Shown: piece by piece, positions 37,419 through 45,593 of the stretch
Layout: every line of letters starts with the position of its first letter
Position numbering within the stretch: the stretch's first letter is position 1
Source of the DNA: Pseudomonas sp. CC120222-01a
GTDB taxonomy: Bacteria; Pseudomonadota; Gammaproteobacteria; Pseudomonadales; Pseudomonadaceae
DNA length: 64,000 bases
Reading direction: 5' to 3'
Assembly: GCF_003097235.1 (NCBI RefSeq)
Contig: NZ_QEQQ01000004.1
Location: 1-64,000 of the forward strand
Program-made: the position numbers and the translations under genes
The notes under the pieces: generated by a model
Database searches by the model: none
Told to the model about the DNA's origin: nothing
The model's input: only the letters and a program-made list of their open reading frames with translations

Positions 37419-38826
37419 ATACAGCAGTCTGTTCTTCGATGGCCGCTGGCAGCAACCAGCGGGGCAGGGCATGGCCGAGGTGATCGACCCGGCCAGCGAA
37501 GCGGTGGCCGGCAAGGTGCCGCTGGGCAATGAAGAGGATGTGGAACGCGCCGTCAATGCGGCGCGCAGAGCGTTCGGCGACTGGTCGCGCACGCCGTCCA
37601 GCGTGCGCGCCGGGTTCATTCGCGCCCTGGCCGAACAGCTCAAGGCGCGGGCCGACGAGATGGCCGCGGTGATCACCACCGAGCTGGGCATGCCGGTGCA
37701 GTGGTGCCGGTCGGTGCAGGTCGATGGGCCCATCGTCGGGCTTGAGCAGTACATCGAGCTGGCCGGCAAGATGGACGAGGTGCGCGAAGTCGGTAACTCG
37801 CTGCTGTACCGCGAGGCGGTAGGCGTGTGCGCGTTCATCAACCCCTGGAACTACCCGCTGCATCAACTGATCGGCAAGCTGGCACCGGCCTTGGCTGCGG
37901 GCTGCACGGTGGTGGTCAAGCCGAGCCAGGAGACCCCGCTGCATGCCTTCCTGCTGGCGGAAATGATCGAGGCCATCGGGTTGCCGGCCGGGGTGTTCAA
38001 CCTGGTCAGCGGGCCGGGGGCGAAGGTCGGTGAGGCCTTGGCGCGGCACCCGCTGGTGGACATGGTCTCGTTCACCGGGTCCACCGGGGCGGGGGTGCGG
38101 GTTGCCCAGGCGGCAGCGCCGTCGGTAAAGCGGGTGTGCCTGGAGCTGGGTGGCAAGTCGCCGTTCCTGATCACCGCCGATGCCCCGCTCGAAGCAGCGG
38201 TGCGCCATGGCGTGCAGGACGTGATGATCAACTCGGGGCAGACCTGCACGGCACTGACGCGCATGCTGTTGCCGGCTTCGCGCTATGACGAGGCCGTGGA
38301 GATCGCCGTGGACGAGGCCCGCAGCCTGGTGATGGGCGATCCGCAGGACCCGCGCAGTTTCCTCGGGCCAATGTGTTCGGCCGGGCAGCGGCGCACGGTA
38401 CAGGCGTACATCCGGGTGGGGCAGGAAGAGGGCGCTCGGCTGGTGTGTGGCGGGGAGACGGCAGCGGGCTTCGAGCGTGGGTTCTATGTACCGCCGACGA
38501 TTTTCGCTGACGTCGACAACCGCATGCGCATTGCCCAGGAGGAAATCTTCGGGCCGGTGCTGTGCCTGATTCCCTACGCCGACGAGGCCGAAGGCATTGC
38601 CCTGGCCAACGACTCGCCGTTCGGGCTGTCCAGCGCGGTGTGGGCAGGTAGCCGCGACAAGGCGCTGCAACTGGGCCGCCAGTTGCGTGCGGGGCAGTGC
38701 TTCGTCAATGGCGGGGCGTTCAACTACCAGGCACCGTTCGGCGGCTACAAACAGTCGGGCAATGGCCGCGAGTGGGGGGAGGAGGGCCTGCACGAGTTCG
38801 TCGAGGTGAAGGCCATCCAGCTCTGA
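37411..38826 (+). CDS. NAD(P)-dependent aldehyde dehydrogenase of the aru operon
   Basis: A 471-residue aldehyde dehydrogenase with catalytic Cys279 (INSGQTCTALTR) and Glu245 (CLELGGKSPF). The cofactor-loop segments are FINPWNYPLHQLIGKLAPAL and FTGSTGAGVRVAQ, and the family EEIFGPVLCLIPY is present. The gene overlaps aruH by 8 bases, so it is co-translated. The expected reaction is 4-guanidinobutyraldehyde to 4-guanidinobutyrate, the product that AruI generates upstream. In P. aeruginosa this oxidation is usually credited to KauB elsewhere on the chromosome; here a dedicated enzyme is inside the operon. Confidence 0.88.
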   Translation: MREYSSLFFDGRWQQPAGQGMAEVIDPASEAVAGKVPLGNEEDVERAVNAARRAFGDWSRTPSSVRAGFIRALAEQLKARADEMAAVITTELGMPVQWCRSVQVDGPIVGLEQYIELAGKMDEVREVGNSLLYREAVGVCAFINPWNYPLHQLIGKLAPALAAGCTVVVKPSQETPLHAFLLAEMIEAIGLPAGVFNLVSGPGAKVGEALARHPLVDMVSFTGSTGAGVRVAQAAAPSVKRVCLELGGKSPFLITADAPLEAAVRHGVQDVMINSGQTCTALTRMLLPASRYDEAVEIAVDEARSLVMGDPQDPRSFLGPMCSAGQRRTVQAYIRVGQEEGARLVCGGETAAGFERGFYVPPTIFADVDNRMRIAQEEIFGPVLCLIPYADEAEGIALANDSPFGLSSAVWAGSRDKALQLGRQLRAGQCFVNGGAFNYQAPFGGYKQSGNGREWGEEGLHEFVEVKAIQL

Positions 38827-38865
38827 TCGCTATGGGAACGCCTGTGGGGGCATGTGTTGGGACAC

Positions 38866-38984
38866 CTGTGGGAGCGGCCTTGCGTCGCGAAAGGGCCGCA
38901 GCGCGGCCCCGGCAATTCATGCGGCGAAGCTGAAATCCTGGGGGCGCTTCGCACCCCTTTCGCGACGCAAGGCCGCTCCCACAG
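38866..38984. repeat. REP hairpin (GTGGGAGCGG family)
   Basis: CTGTGGGAGCGGCCTTGCGT opens a 30-base arm ending TCGCGAAAGGG; the reverse complement CCCTTTCGCGACGCAAGGCC closes at 38984. It lies between the end of the aru operon and the Rrf2 gene and may act as a bidirectional mRNA 3' end for the two convergent genes. Confidence 0.85.
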
Positions 38985-39013
38985 GGACCGCGCCAGTTTT
39001 CAGAAACTGGGGT

Positions 39014-39448
39014 TCACGCTGTGTGTTCCTTGGGGGTATCGAACGCCACGAACAACTGGTCCGCGGTGATCGCCCCCAGGTCCAGGCGCATGTTCTGCTC
39101 CAGCATCGCGAACAGCCGGGTGAACACTTCGTACACCTTGCAGTGGTCTTCAAGCCCGGCAAACGGGTTGTCGATCTTCTCGGCGATCAGCGAGCTTTCC
39201 TGCACCGCGTCATACACCTCGCGCAAGGTGATCTCTTGCGGTGCGCGGGCCAGGGTCACGCCGCCCTGGGCGCCGCGATAGGAGGTCAGGATATTGGCCT
39301 TGACCATCTGCGACACCATCGAGCGCACGCGGGTCGGGTGCACCTTGACCCATTTGGCGATGGTCTCGGTGCGCAGCTTCTGCGGGGCATTGGCCGCCAC
39401 GAACGAAAGGATGTACGAGGCGGTGATGAGTCGGGTCGACTGGCTCAT
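39014..39448 (-). CDS. Rrf2-family transcriptional regulator without an iron-sulfur cluster
   Basis: A 144-residue Rrf2 winged-helix protein: ASYILSFVAANAPQKLRTET, IAKWVKVHPTRVRSMVSQMV and SYRGAQGGVTLARAPQEITL. It has only one Cys, in DHCK, so it cannot hold the three-Cys cluster of IscR or NsrR. It is more like the YwnA/CymR-type branch that senses by single-thiol or ligand binding. It is divergent from a peptide-type ABC transporter operon, and two adjacent palindromes lie between them, so it probably represses that operon. Confidence 0.85.
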   Translation of the reverse strand: MSQSTRLITASYILSFVAANAPQKLRTETIAKWVKVHPTRVRSMVSQMVKANILTSYRGAQGGVTLARAPQEITLREVYDAVQESSLIAEKIDNPFAGLEDHCKVYEVFTRLFAMLEQNMRLDLGAITADQLFVAFDTPKEHTA

Positions 39449-39542
39449 GGGGCAAAGGCTCCCTGCGAAAACGTCAATGGTACACCAGTGAAAAAGCCCG
39501 GTATCGGGCGCTGGAAATCAGCTTGTCCTGCCGCTAATGTAT

Positions 39543-39570
39543 TTGTTACGGTAACAATTACAAATTGTAA
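39543..39570. promoter_or_regulatory. Two abutting palindromes between the Rrf2 gene and the ABC transporter
   Basis: TTGTTACGGTAACAA (39543-39557) is a perfect palindrome around a central G. It is followed directly by TTACAAATTGTAA (39558-39570), perfect around a central A. They lie 66 bases before the transporter's first gene and 95 bases before the Rrf2 start. They are the best candidates for Rrf2 operator sites, possibly bound by two dimers side by side. Confidence 0.6.
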
Positions 39571-39635
39571 ACAGCTTCTACGCAATCCGCTTTGACCGAA
39601 TAACAATTTCTTGCGGTTCAACAGGGGCAAATGCC

Positions 39636-41237
39636 ATGAGCGATAACAACAAGAACAATCCTCACGCCACCCTCGACGGCAGCCTGCCGCGCCGGGATTT
39701 CCTCAAGTACAGCGCGGCCGCCGCAGCCATCGCCGGGGCCTTCTCCCTCGGCCTGCCGCTGCCTGGCCATGCCGACGAGGCCACGCCAAAGCCGGGCGGG
39801 ACCTTGCGCCTGGGCCTGGCCGGGGGCAGCACCACCGACTCCAAGGACCCAGGCTCGTGGGTCGATACCTTCACCTTCATCGGCTTCTCGGCGGTGTACA
39901 ACACCCTCACCGAGATTTCCGTGGAAGGCACTGCCATCCCTGAGCTGGCCGAGCGCTGGGAATCGAGCCCCGACGCCAAGGTCTGGACCTTCACTCTTCG
40001 CCAGGGCGTGACCTTCCACAACGGCAAGACCCTCAACGCCGACGACGTGGTGGCCTCGATCCAGCACCACCTGGGCGACAAGTCCACCTCCGCCGCCAAG
40101 ACCGTGCTGGGCGATGTCGCCAAGGTGAGCGCCAGCGCCCCCGACACCGTGGTGTTCGAGCTGCACTCGGGCAACGCCGACTTCGCCTACGTGGTCGCCG
40201 ACTACCACCTGGTGATCATGCCCGCCAAAGATGGCCTGGCCGACTGGCAGGCCGGCGTCGGCACAGGCGGTTACCGCATCAAGGGCTTCGAGCCGGGCGT
40301 GCGCATGGACCTGGAGCGCAGCCCGGACTACTGGAAGCCGGGCAGGGCGCATTTCGCCAGCGCCGAGCTGATCGCCATCGCCGACGGCGCCGCACGGGTC
40401 AACGCCCTGGTCACCGGCAAGGTCGATGTGATCAACAAGGTCGACCTCAAGACCGTGTCCTTGCTCAAGCGCAACCCGAAGCTGGTGATCGAGGAAACCA
40501 AGGGCGCCCAGCACTACACCTTCCCGATGCTCACCGACAGCGAGCAGTTCCGCGACAACAACGTGCGCATGGCCCTCAAGCACGCGATCAACCGCGAGAC
40601 CCTGCTGGCTTCGGTGCTCTACGGCTACGGCCAGGTCGGCAACGACCACCCGCTGCAGCCGGCCAACCGCTTCATCAACCCGGCGCTGGAACAGCGCGTC
40701 TACGACCCGGACAAGGCCCGCTTCTACCTGCGCCAGGCCGGCATGGACAGCCTCAAGGTGCGCCTGCAGGCCTCCGATGCCGCCTACAGCGGTGCGGTGG
40801 ATGCATCGGTGCTGTTCAAGGAGCAGGCGCGCCAGGCCGGCATCGACATCGACGTGGTGCGCGAACCGGCCGATGGGTTCTTCACCAATGTCTGGATGAA
40901 ACAGCCGTTCACCACTTCGTTCTGGTACTCCAGCCTCACCGCCGACCGCATGTTCAGCATCGGCTACGCCAAGGGTGCGGCGTGGAACGAGACGCACTGG
41001 GACAACCCGCGCTTCAACCAGCTGCTCAACGCCGCCCGTGGCGAGATGAACGAGCCGCTGCGCCGCGAGATGTACAACGAGATGCAGGCGCTGTGCCGCG
41101 ACGACGGCGGGGCGATCGTGCCGCTGTTCGCCAGCTCCGTCGCCGCCCGCTCCAGCCGCGTGGCCCATGGCCCGCTCACCGCGCCCTATGGCGAGCTGGA
41201 TGGCCTGCGGGTGATCGAGCGCTGGTGGCAAGCCTGA
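39636..41237 (+). CDS. ABC transporter substrate-binding protein (peptide/nickel type), Tat-exported
   Basis: A 533-residue family-5 (DppA/OppA/NikA-like) binding protein. The N-terminus has a twin-arginine signal, PRRDFLKYSAAAAAIAGAFS, with cleavage likely after PGHA near 46; there is no lipobox. The core shows GGTLRLGLAGGS, ERWESSPDAKVWTFTLRQGV followed by FHNGK (the family signature), and MALKHAINRETLLASVLYGY. Export by Tat means it folds before export. The bound substrate is unknown. It leads an operon of five genes controlled by the divergent Rrf2 gene. Confidence 0.88.
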   Translation: MSDNNKNNPHATLDGSLPRRDFLKYSAAAAAIAGAFSLGLPLPGHADEATPKPGGTLRLGLAGGSTTDSKDPGSWVDTFTFIGFSAVYNTLTEISVEGTAIPELAERWESSPDAKVWTFTLRQGVTFHNGKTLNADDVVASIQHHLGDKSTSAAKTVLGDVAKVSASAPDTVVFELHSGNADFAYVVADYHLVIMPAKDGLADWQAGVGTGGYRIKGFEPGVRMDLERSPDYWKPGRAHFASAELIAIADGAARVNALVTGKVDVINKVDLKTVSLLKRNPKLVIEETKGAQHYTFPMLTDSEQFRDNNVRMALKHAINRETLLASVLYGYGQVGNDHPLQPANRFINPALEQRVYDPDKARFYLRQAGMDSLKVRLQASDAAYSGAVDASVLFKEQARQAGIDIDVVREPADGFFTNVWMKQPFTTSFWYSSLTADRMFSIGYAKGAAWNETHWDNPRFNQLLNAARGEMNEPLRREMYNEMQALCRDDGGAIVPLFASSVAARSSRVAHGPLTAPYGELDGLRVIERWWQA

Positions 41238-41278
41238 GCCGCTGACGTTTCGCAAGCATCCAGACGAGGAGTGGTACG

Positions 41279-42238
41279 GTGAACAATCTTGGCAAACTGC
41301 TTGTGCAGCGGCTGGCCTTGGGCCTGTTGTCGCTGTTTGCGGTCTCGGTGGTGATCTTCCTGGCAGTCAGCCTGCTGCCAGGCGACATCGCCCAGGCCAT
41401 GCTCGGCCAGTCGGCCACCCCGGAAACCGTGGCGGCCCTGCGCGCCCAGCTGGGGCTGGACCTGTCGCCGGTGCAGCGTTTCGTGCAGTGGGCGTGGCGC
41501 CTGGTGCACGGTGACCTGGGCGTGTCGCTGGCCAACCAGCGGCCGATCATCGAACTGGTCGGCGCACGGCTGGGCAACACCTTCAGCCTCGCCCTGCTGG
41601 CGGCGCTGTTCTCGGTGCCGACGGCGTTGCTGCTGGGCATGCTCGCGGCGTTGTACCGCAACAGCTGGTTCGACCGCCTGCTCAATACCGGCGCATTGAG
41701 CGCCGTGTCGTTCCCCGAGTTCTTCGTGGCCTACCTGCTGATCCTGGTGTTCGCGGTGAACCTCGAATGGCTGCCGGGCATCTCCAGCCTGCCTGCGGAT
41801 GCCTCGCTGGGTGAAGTGCTGGAAGTCTCGGTGCTGCCGGTGGCGACCCTGAGCCTGGTGGTGATCGCGCAGATGATGCGCATGACCCGCGCCTCGCTGA
41901 TCAACCTGCTGGCCAGCCCCTACATCGAGATGGCCCGGCTCAAGGGCGTGTCGCCGGCGCGGGTGATTTTCAAGCATGCCTTGCCCAATGCCCTGGCGCC
42001 GATCGTCAACGTGGTGGCGCTGAACCTGGCGTACCTGGTGGTGGGCGTGGTGGTGGTGGAGGTGGTGTTCGTCTACCCGGGGCTCGGCCAGTTGCTGGTG
42101 GACTCGGTGGCCAAGCGCGACATCCCGGTGGTGCAGGCCTGCAGCCTGATCTTCGCCGGCACCTACATCCTGCTCAATACCGGCGCCGACGTGCTGTCGA
42201 TTGCCAGCAACCCACGCCTGATGCATCCGAAGGGGTAG
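41279..42238 (+). CDS. ABC transporter permease, DppB-like
   Basis: A 319-residue inner-membrane permease with about six helices. It opens GKLLVQRLALGLLSLFAVSV and continues IFLAVSLLPGD, as in DppB/OppB/NikB. The coupling loop is SPYIEMARLKGVSPARVIFK followed by HALPNALAPIVN. It starts with GTG at 41279, preceded by GAGGAG. Partner of the next gene in the transport pore. Confidence 0.9.
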   Translation: MNNLGKLLVQRLALGLLSLFAVSVVIFLAVSLLPGDIAQAMLGQSATPETVAALRAQLGLDLSPVQRFVQWAWRLVHGDLGVSLANQRPIIELVGARLGNTFSLALLAALFSVPTALLLGMLAALYRNSWFDRLLNTGALSAVSFPEFFVAYLLILVFAVNLEWLPGISSLPADASLGEVLEVSVLPVATLSLVVIAQMMRMTRASLINLLASPYIEMARLKGVSPARVIFKHALPNALAPIVNVVALNLAYLVVGVVVVEVVFVYPGLGQLLVDSVAKRDIPVVQACSLIFAGTYILLNTGADVLSIASNPRLMHPKG

Positions 42239-42241
42239 ACC

Positions 42242-43069
42242 ATGAGCCTGTTCACACCTGTGCTGCGCGCGCCCCTGAGCGCCAAGTTCGGCCTGCTGGT
42301 GATTGTTGCCTACACCGTGGTGGCGCTGTTTGCACCGCTGCTGGCGCCTTACGGCGAAACCCAGGTGGTCGGCGAGGGCTTCGCGCCGTGGAGCCCGCAG
42401 TTCCTGCTGGGCACCGACAACCTGGGCCGCGACACCTTCAGCCGCCTGCTGTTCGGCGCCCGCAACACCCTGGGCATTGCCTTCCTGACCACCAGCCTGG
42501 CCTTTTTGCTGGGCGGCCTGTGCGGGCTGGTCGCGGCCATCAAGGGTGGCTGGATCGACCAGGGCCTGTCGCGCCTGGTGGACATCCTGATGGCCATCCC
42601 GCAACTGATCTTTGCCTTGCTGATCCTCAGCGTGGTCGGCACCACCGCCACCTCGCTGGTGCTGGTGATCGCCCTGCTCGACGCCACGCGGGTGTTCCGC
42701 CTGTCGCGGGCGGTGGCCATGAACGTGGTGGTGCAGGACTTCGTCGAAGCCGCAAGGCTGCGCGGCGAAGGGCTGTGGTGGCTGGTCACCCGCGAAGTGC
42801 TGCCCAATGCCGCCGCGCCGCTGATTGCCGAATTCGGCCTGCGCTTCTGCTTCGTCTTCCTGTTCATCAGCGCCTTGTCGTTCCTCGGCCTCGGCATTCA
42901 GCCGCCGACCGCCGACTGGGGCAGCATGGTGCGTGACAACGCAGTGCTGATCACCTTCGGTGACATCAGCCCGCTGCTGCCGGCCCTGGCGGTGGCGTTG
43001 ATCACGGTGAGCGTGAACTTTGTCGTCGACTGGGTGCTGCACCTTTCCAGCGGCCTGAAGGAGTGCTGA
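42242..43069 (+). CDS. ABC transporter permease, DppC-like
   Basis: A 275-residue permease of the DppC/NikC type with about six helices. The N-terminal periplasmic loop contains LLGTDNLGRDTFSRLLFGAR, a family hallmark. The coupling loop is DFVEAARLRGEGLWWLVTRE followed by VLPNAAAPLI. It begins 3 bases after the previous stop and ends just before the ATPase gene, whose ribosome site AAGGAG lies inside its last codons. Confidence 0.9.
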   Translation: MSLFTPVLRAPLSAKFGLLVIVAYTVVALFAPLLAPYGETQVVGEGFAPWSPQFLLGTDNLGRDTFSRLLFGARNTLGIAFLTTSLAFLLGGLCGLVAAIKGGWIDQGLSRLVDILMAIPQLIFALLILSVVGTTATSLVLVIALLDATRVFRLSRAVAMNVVVQDFVEAARLRGEGLWWLVTREVLPNAAAPLIAEFGLRFCFVFLFISALSFLGLGIQPPTADWGSMVRDNAVLITFGDISPLLPALAVALITVSVNFVVDWVLHLSSGLKEC

Positions 43070-43071
43070 GC

Positions 43072-44706
43072 ATGAACCCTGATACTTTGCTGGAGATCCG
43101 TGGCCTGCGCATCGAAGGCCACCATGACGACGCCTGGCACCCGCTGATCAAGGGCATCGACCTGACCCTCAAGCGCGGCGAGGTGCTGGGCCTGATCGGT
43201 GAGTCCGGTGCCGGCAAGTCGACCCTGGGCCTGGCCGCGATGGGCTACGTGCGCGACGGCTGCCGGATCACCGGCGGCAGCGTGTGCTTCGATGGCATTC
43301 AGCTGCTCGAGTGCAGCGCCGACACCCTGCGCAAGCTGCGCGGCCTGCGCATCGCCTATGTGGCGCAGAGCGCTGCCGCCTCGTTCAACCCGGCGCACCG
43401 GCTGATCGACCAGCACGTGGAAACGGCCGTGACCAACGGCGGCATCGACCGCGCCAAGGCCGAGGCCGAGGCGGTGGAGCTGTACCGCATCCTGCGCCTG
43501 CCCGACCCCGAGCACATCGGCCAGCGCTACCCGCACCAGCTGTCCGGCGGCCAGCTGCAGCGGGTGATGACCGCCATGGCCATGGCCTGCCACCCGGACC
43601 TGATCATCTTCGACGAACCGACCACGGCGCTGGACGTCACCACCCAGATCGAGGTGCTGGCGGCGATCCGCGACGCGGTGAAGACCTTCGGCAGCGCCGC
43701 GCTGTACATCAGCCATGACCTGGCAGTGGTGGCGCAGATGGCCGACCGCATCATGGTGCTGCGCCACGGCAGCCTGGTGGAGGAGGCGCAGACCCGCCAC
43801 ATGCTCAGTTCCCCGCAGCAGGCATACACCCAGTCGCTGTGGGCGGTGCGCAACTTCCACACCACGGCCAAGGCCTGCCCGGGAAATGAAAAACCCTTGT
43901 TGGAAGTGCGCAACGCCGATGCCCGCTATGGCCAGCAGCCGGTGCTGCACGACGTTTCGCTGAAGCTCTATCGCGGCCAGACCCTGGCAGTGATCGGCGA
44001 GTCGGGCAGCGGCAAGAGCACCACGGCACGCCTGATCAGCGGCCTGCTGCCGCCGACCTCGGGCCAGGTGCTGTATGACGGCGAAGCCTTGCCGGCCGAC
44101 TACCGCCAGCGCAGCAAGGAGCAGCTGCGGCGTATCCAGATGATCTACCAGATCCCCGACACCGCGCTCAACCCACGCCAGCGCATCGTCGACATCATCG
44201 GCCGGCCGCTGAGCTTCTACCTGGGGCTCAAGGGCAAGGCGCTGCGCGAGCGGGTCGCCGACCTGCTGCGGATGATCGACCTGGAGCCGGCCAAGTACAT
44301 GGACCGCCTGACACGCGAGCTGTCGGGCGGGCAGAAGCAGCGGATCTGCATCGCCCGTGCCCTGGCCGCCGAACCCCAGCTGATCATCTGCGACGAAGTG
44401 ACCTCGGCCCTCGACCAGCTGGTGGCCGAGGGCGTTCTGAAACTGCTCGACCGCATCCAGCGCGAGCTGGGCGTGGCCTACCTGTTCATTACCCACGACG
44501 TGGCCACCGTGCGCGCCATCGCCGACGAGGTGCTGGTGATGCAGCGCGGACGGGTGGTCGACCAAGGTAGCCGCGAAGCGATCTTCCAGCCGCCGCACCG
44601 CGACTACACCGGGTTGCTGTTCTCCTGCGAACCCGAGATGGACCCCGACTGGCTCGACCGCCTGCTGGCGGCGCGCAACTCCAATTCCCCTTTGGCAACT
44701 GTTTGA
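43072..44706 (+). CDS. ABC transporter fused double ATPase (DppD-DppF-like)
   Basis: A 544-residue protein with two ABC ATPase domains in tandem, one of each per importer. The first has Walker A GESGAGKST, signature LSGGQLQR and Walker B LIIFDEPTTALD. The second has GESGSGKST, LSGGQKQR and LIICDEVTSALD, where Asp-Glu-Val replaces the common DEPTS but the catalytic Glu is kept. The order is that of fused peptide/glutathione-type importers (GsiA-like). ATG at 43072, with AAGGAG at 43058; an in-frame GTG at 43063 is less likely. Confidence 0.9.
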   Translation: MNPDTLLEIRGLRIEGHHDDAWHPLIKGIDLTLKRGEVLGLIGESGAGKSTLGLAAMGYVRDGCRITGGSVCFDGIQLLECSADTLRKLRGLRIAYVAQSAAASFNPAHRLIDQHVETAVTNGGIDRAKAEAEAVELYRILRLPDPEHIGQRYPHQLSGGQLQRVMTAMAMACHPDLIIFDEPTTALDVTTQIEVLAAIRDAVKTFGSAALYISHDLAVVAQMADRIMVLRHGSLVEEAQTRHMLSSPQQAYTQSLWAVRNFHTTAKACPGNEKPLLEVRNADARYGQQPVLHDVSLKLYRGQTLAVIGESGSGKSTTARLISGLLPPTSGQVLYDGEALPADYRQRSKEQLRRIQMIYQIPDTALNPRQRIVDIIGRPLSFYLGLKGKALRERVADLLRMIDLEPAKYMDRLTRELSGGQKQRICIARALAAEPQLIICDEVTSALDQLVAEGVLKLLDRIQRELGVAYLFITHDVATVRAIADEVLVMQRGRVVDQGSREAIFQPPHRDYTGLLFSCEPEMDPDWLDRLLAARNSNSPLATV

Positions 44707-44715
44707 GGATTGCCC

Positions 44716-45420
44716 ATGAAAGTCCTGATCGTTCACGCTCACCCCGAGCCTCAGTCCTTCACCGCCGCACTGCGCGACCAGGCGGCGCAGACCTTCCGTG
44801 CCCAGGGCCATGAGGTGCAGGTCAGCGACCTGTACGCCATGGGCTGGAACCCGGTGGCCAGCGCCGATGACTTCAGCCACCGGGAAAACCCGGAGTACCT
44901 GGTGTATGCGCTGGAGCAGCGCCTGGGTGTAAAGAGTGGTTCCATCGCGCCGGACATCCAGCAGGAGCTGGACAAGCTGCTGTGGGCCGACCTGCTGGTG
45001 CTGAACTTCCCGATCTTCTGGTTCTCGGCACCGGCGATGCTCAAGGGCTGGATCGACCGGGTGCTGGTGTCCGGGGTTTGCTACGGCGGCAAGCGCTTCT
45101 ACGACCAGGGCGGCCTGGCCGGCAAGCGTGCGCTGGTGACCGTGACCCTGGGCGGGCGCGAGCACATGTTCGGCGAAGGCGCGATCCACGGGCCGCTGGA
45201 AGACATGTTGCGGCCGATCCTGCGCGGCACCCTGGCCTATGTCGGCTTCGAGGTGCTGGAGCCGTTCGTGGCCTGGCATGTGCCGTACATCAGCGACGAG
45301 GCACGCCAGGAGTTCCTGCGCAGCTACGAGCAACGCCTGCAGCACCTGTCGGATGACCTGCCGCTGAGCTTCCCACGGCTAGACCAGTTCGATGAGGCGC
45401 TGTATCCGTTGCCGAGCTGA
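44716..45420 (+). CDS. NAD(P)H-dependent flavodoxin-fold oxidoreductase (quinone reductase/KefF-like)
   Basis: A 234-residue flavin reductase of the NQO1/MdaB/KefF group. It starts MKVLIVHAHPEPQSFTAALR, the FMN/FAD phosphate loop. ADLLVLNFPIFWFSAPAMLK followed by GWIDRVL is the conserved dimer and active-site stretch, and VTVTLGGREHMFGEGAIHG follows. Last gene of the Rrf2-controlled operon, 9 bases after the ATPase gene. Its presence suggests that the imported compound is redox-active or electrophilic, which would suit an Rrf2 sensor; inferred only. Confidence 0.85.
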   Translation: MKVLIVHAHPEPQSFTAALRDQAAQTFRAQGHEVQVSDLYAMGWNPVASADDFSHRENPEYLVYALEQRLGVKSGSIAPDIQQELDKLLWADLLVLNFPIFWFSAPAMLKGWIDRVLVSGVCYGGKRFYDQGGLAGKRALVTVTLGGREHMFGEGAIHGPLEDMLRPILRGTLAYVGFEVLEPFVAWHVPYISDEARQEFLRSYEQRLQHLSDDLPLSFPRLDQFDEALYPLPS

Positions 45421-45452
45421 CCGTTTGCGCGGTCTGAGCGACTGCGCAGTAC

Positions 45453-45570
45453 CTGTGGGAGCGGCCTTGTGTCGCGAAAGGGCTGCGCAGCGGCCCCAGG
45501 ATTTCAGCTACACAGCCTGCATTGGTGGGGCCGCTTCGCGGCCCTTTCGCGACACAAGGCCGCTCCCACA
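45453..45570. repeat. REP hairpin (GTGGGAGCGG family)
   Basis: CTGTGGGAGCGGCCTTGTGT with TCGCGAAAGGG opens and the reverse complement ending at 45570 closes the element. It sits between two convergent genes and is the sister of the element at 38866-38984, with the same arms apart from one base. Confidence 0.85.
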
Positions 45571-45593
45571 AAGGGGGGCGTCCAGCCTGGGTA

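Noticed and set aside
39014..39448. IscR/NsrR-type iron-sulfur Rrf2 regulator
   Set aside because: Only one cysteine is present, so the three-Cys cluster site is missing.
42898..45345. Very long leftward open frame (815 codons) opposite the ABC transporter and reductase genes
   Set aside because: It is antisense to three well-supported genes, is rich in His/Gln/Arg/Ala as expected from the complement of high-GC codons, and has no recognisable domain.
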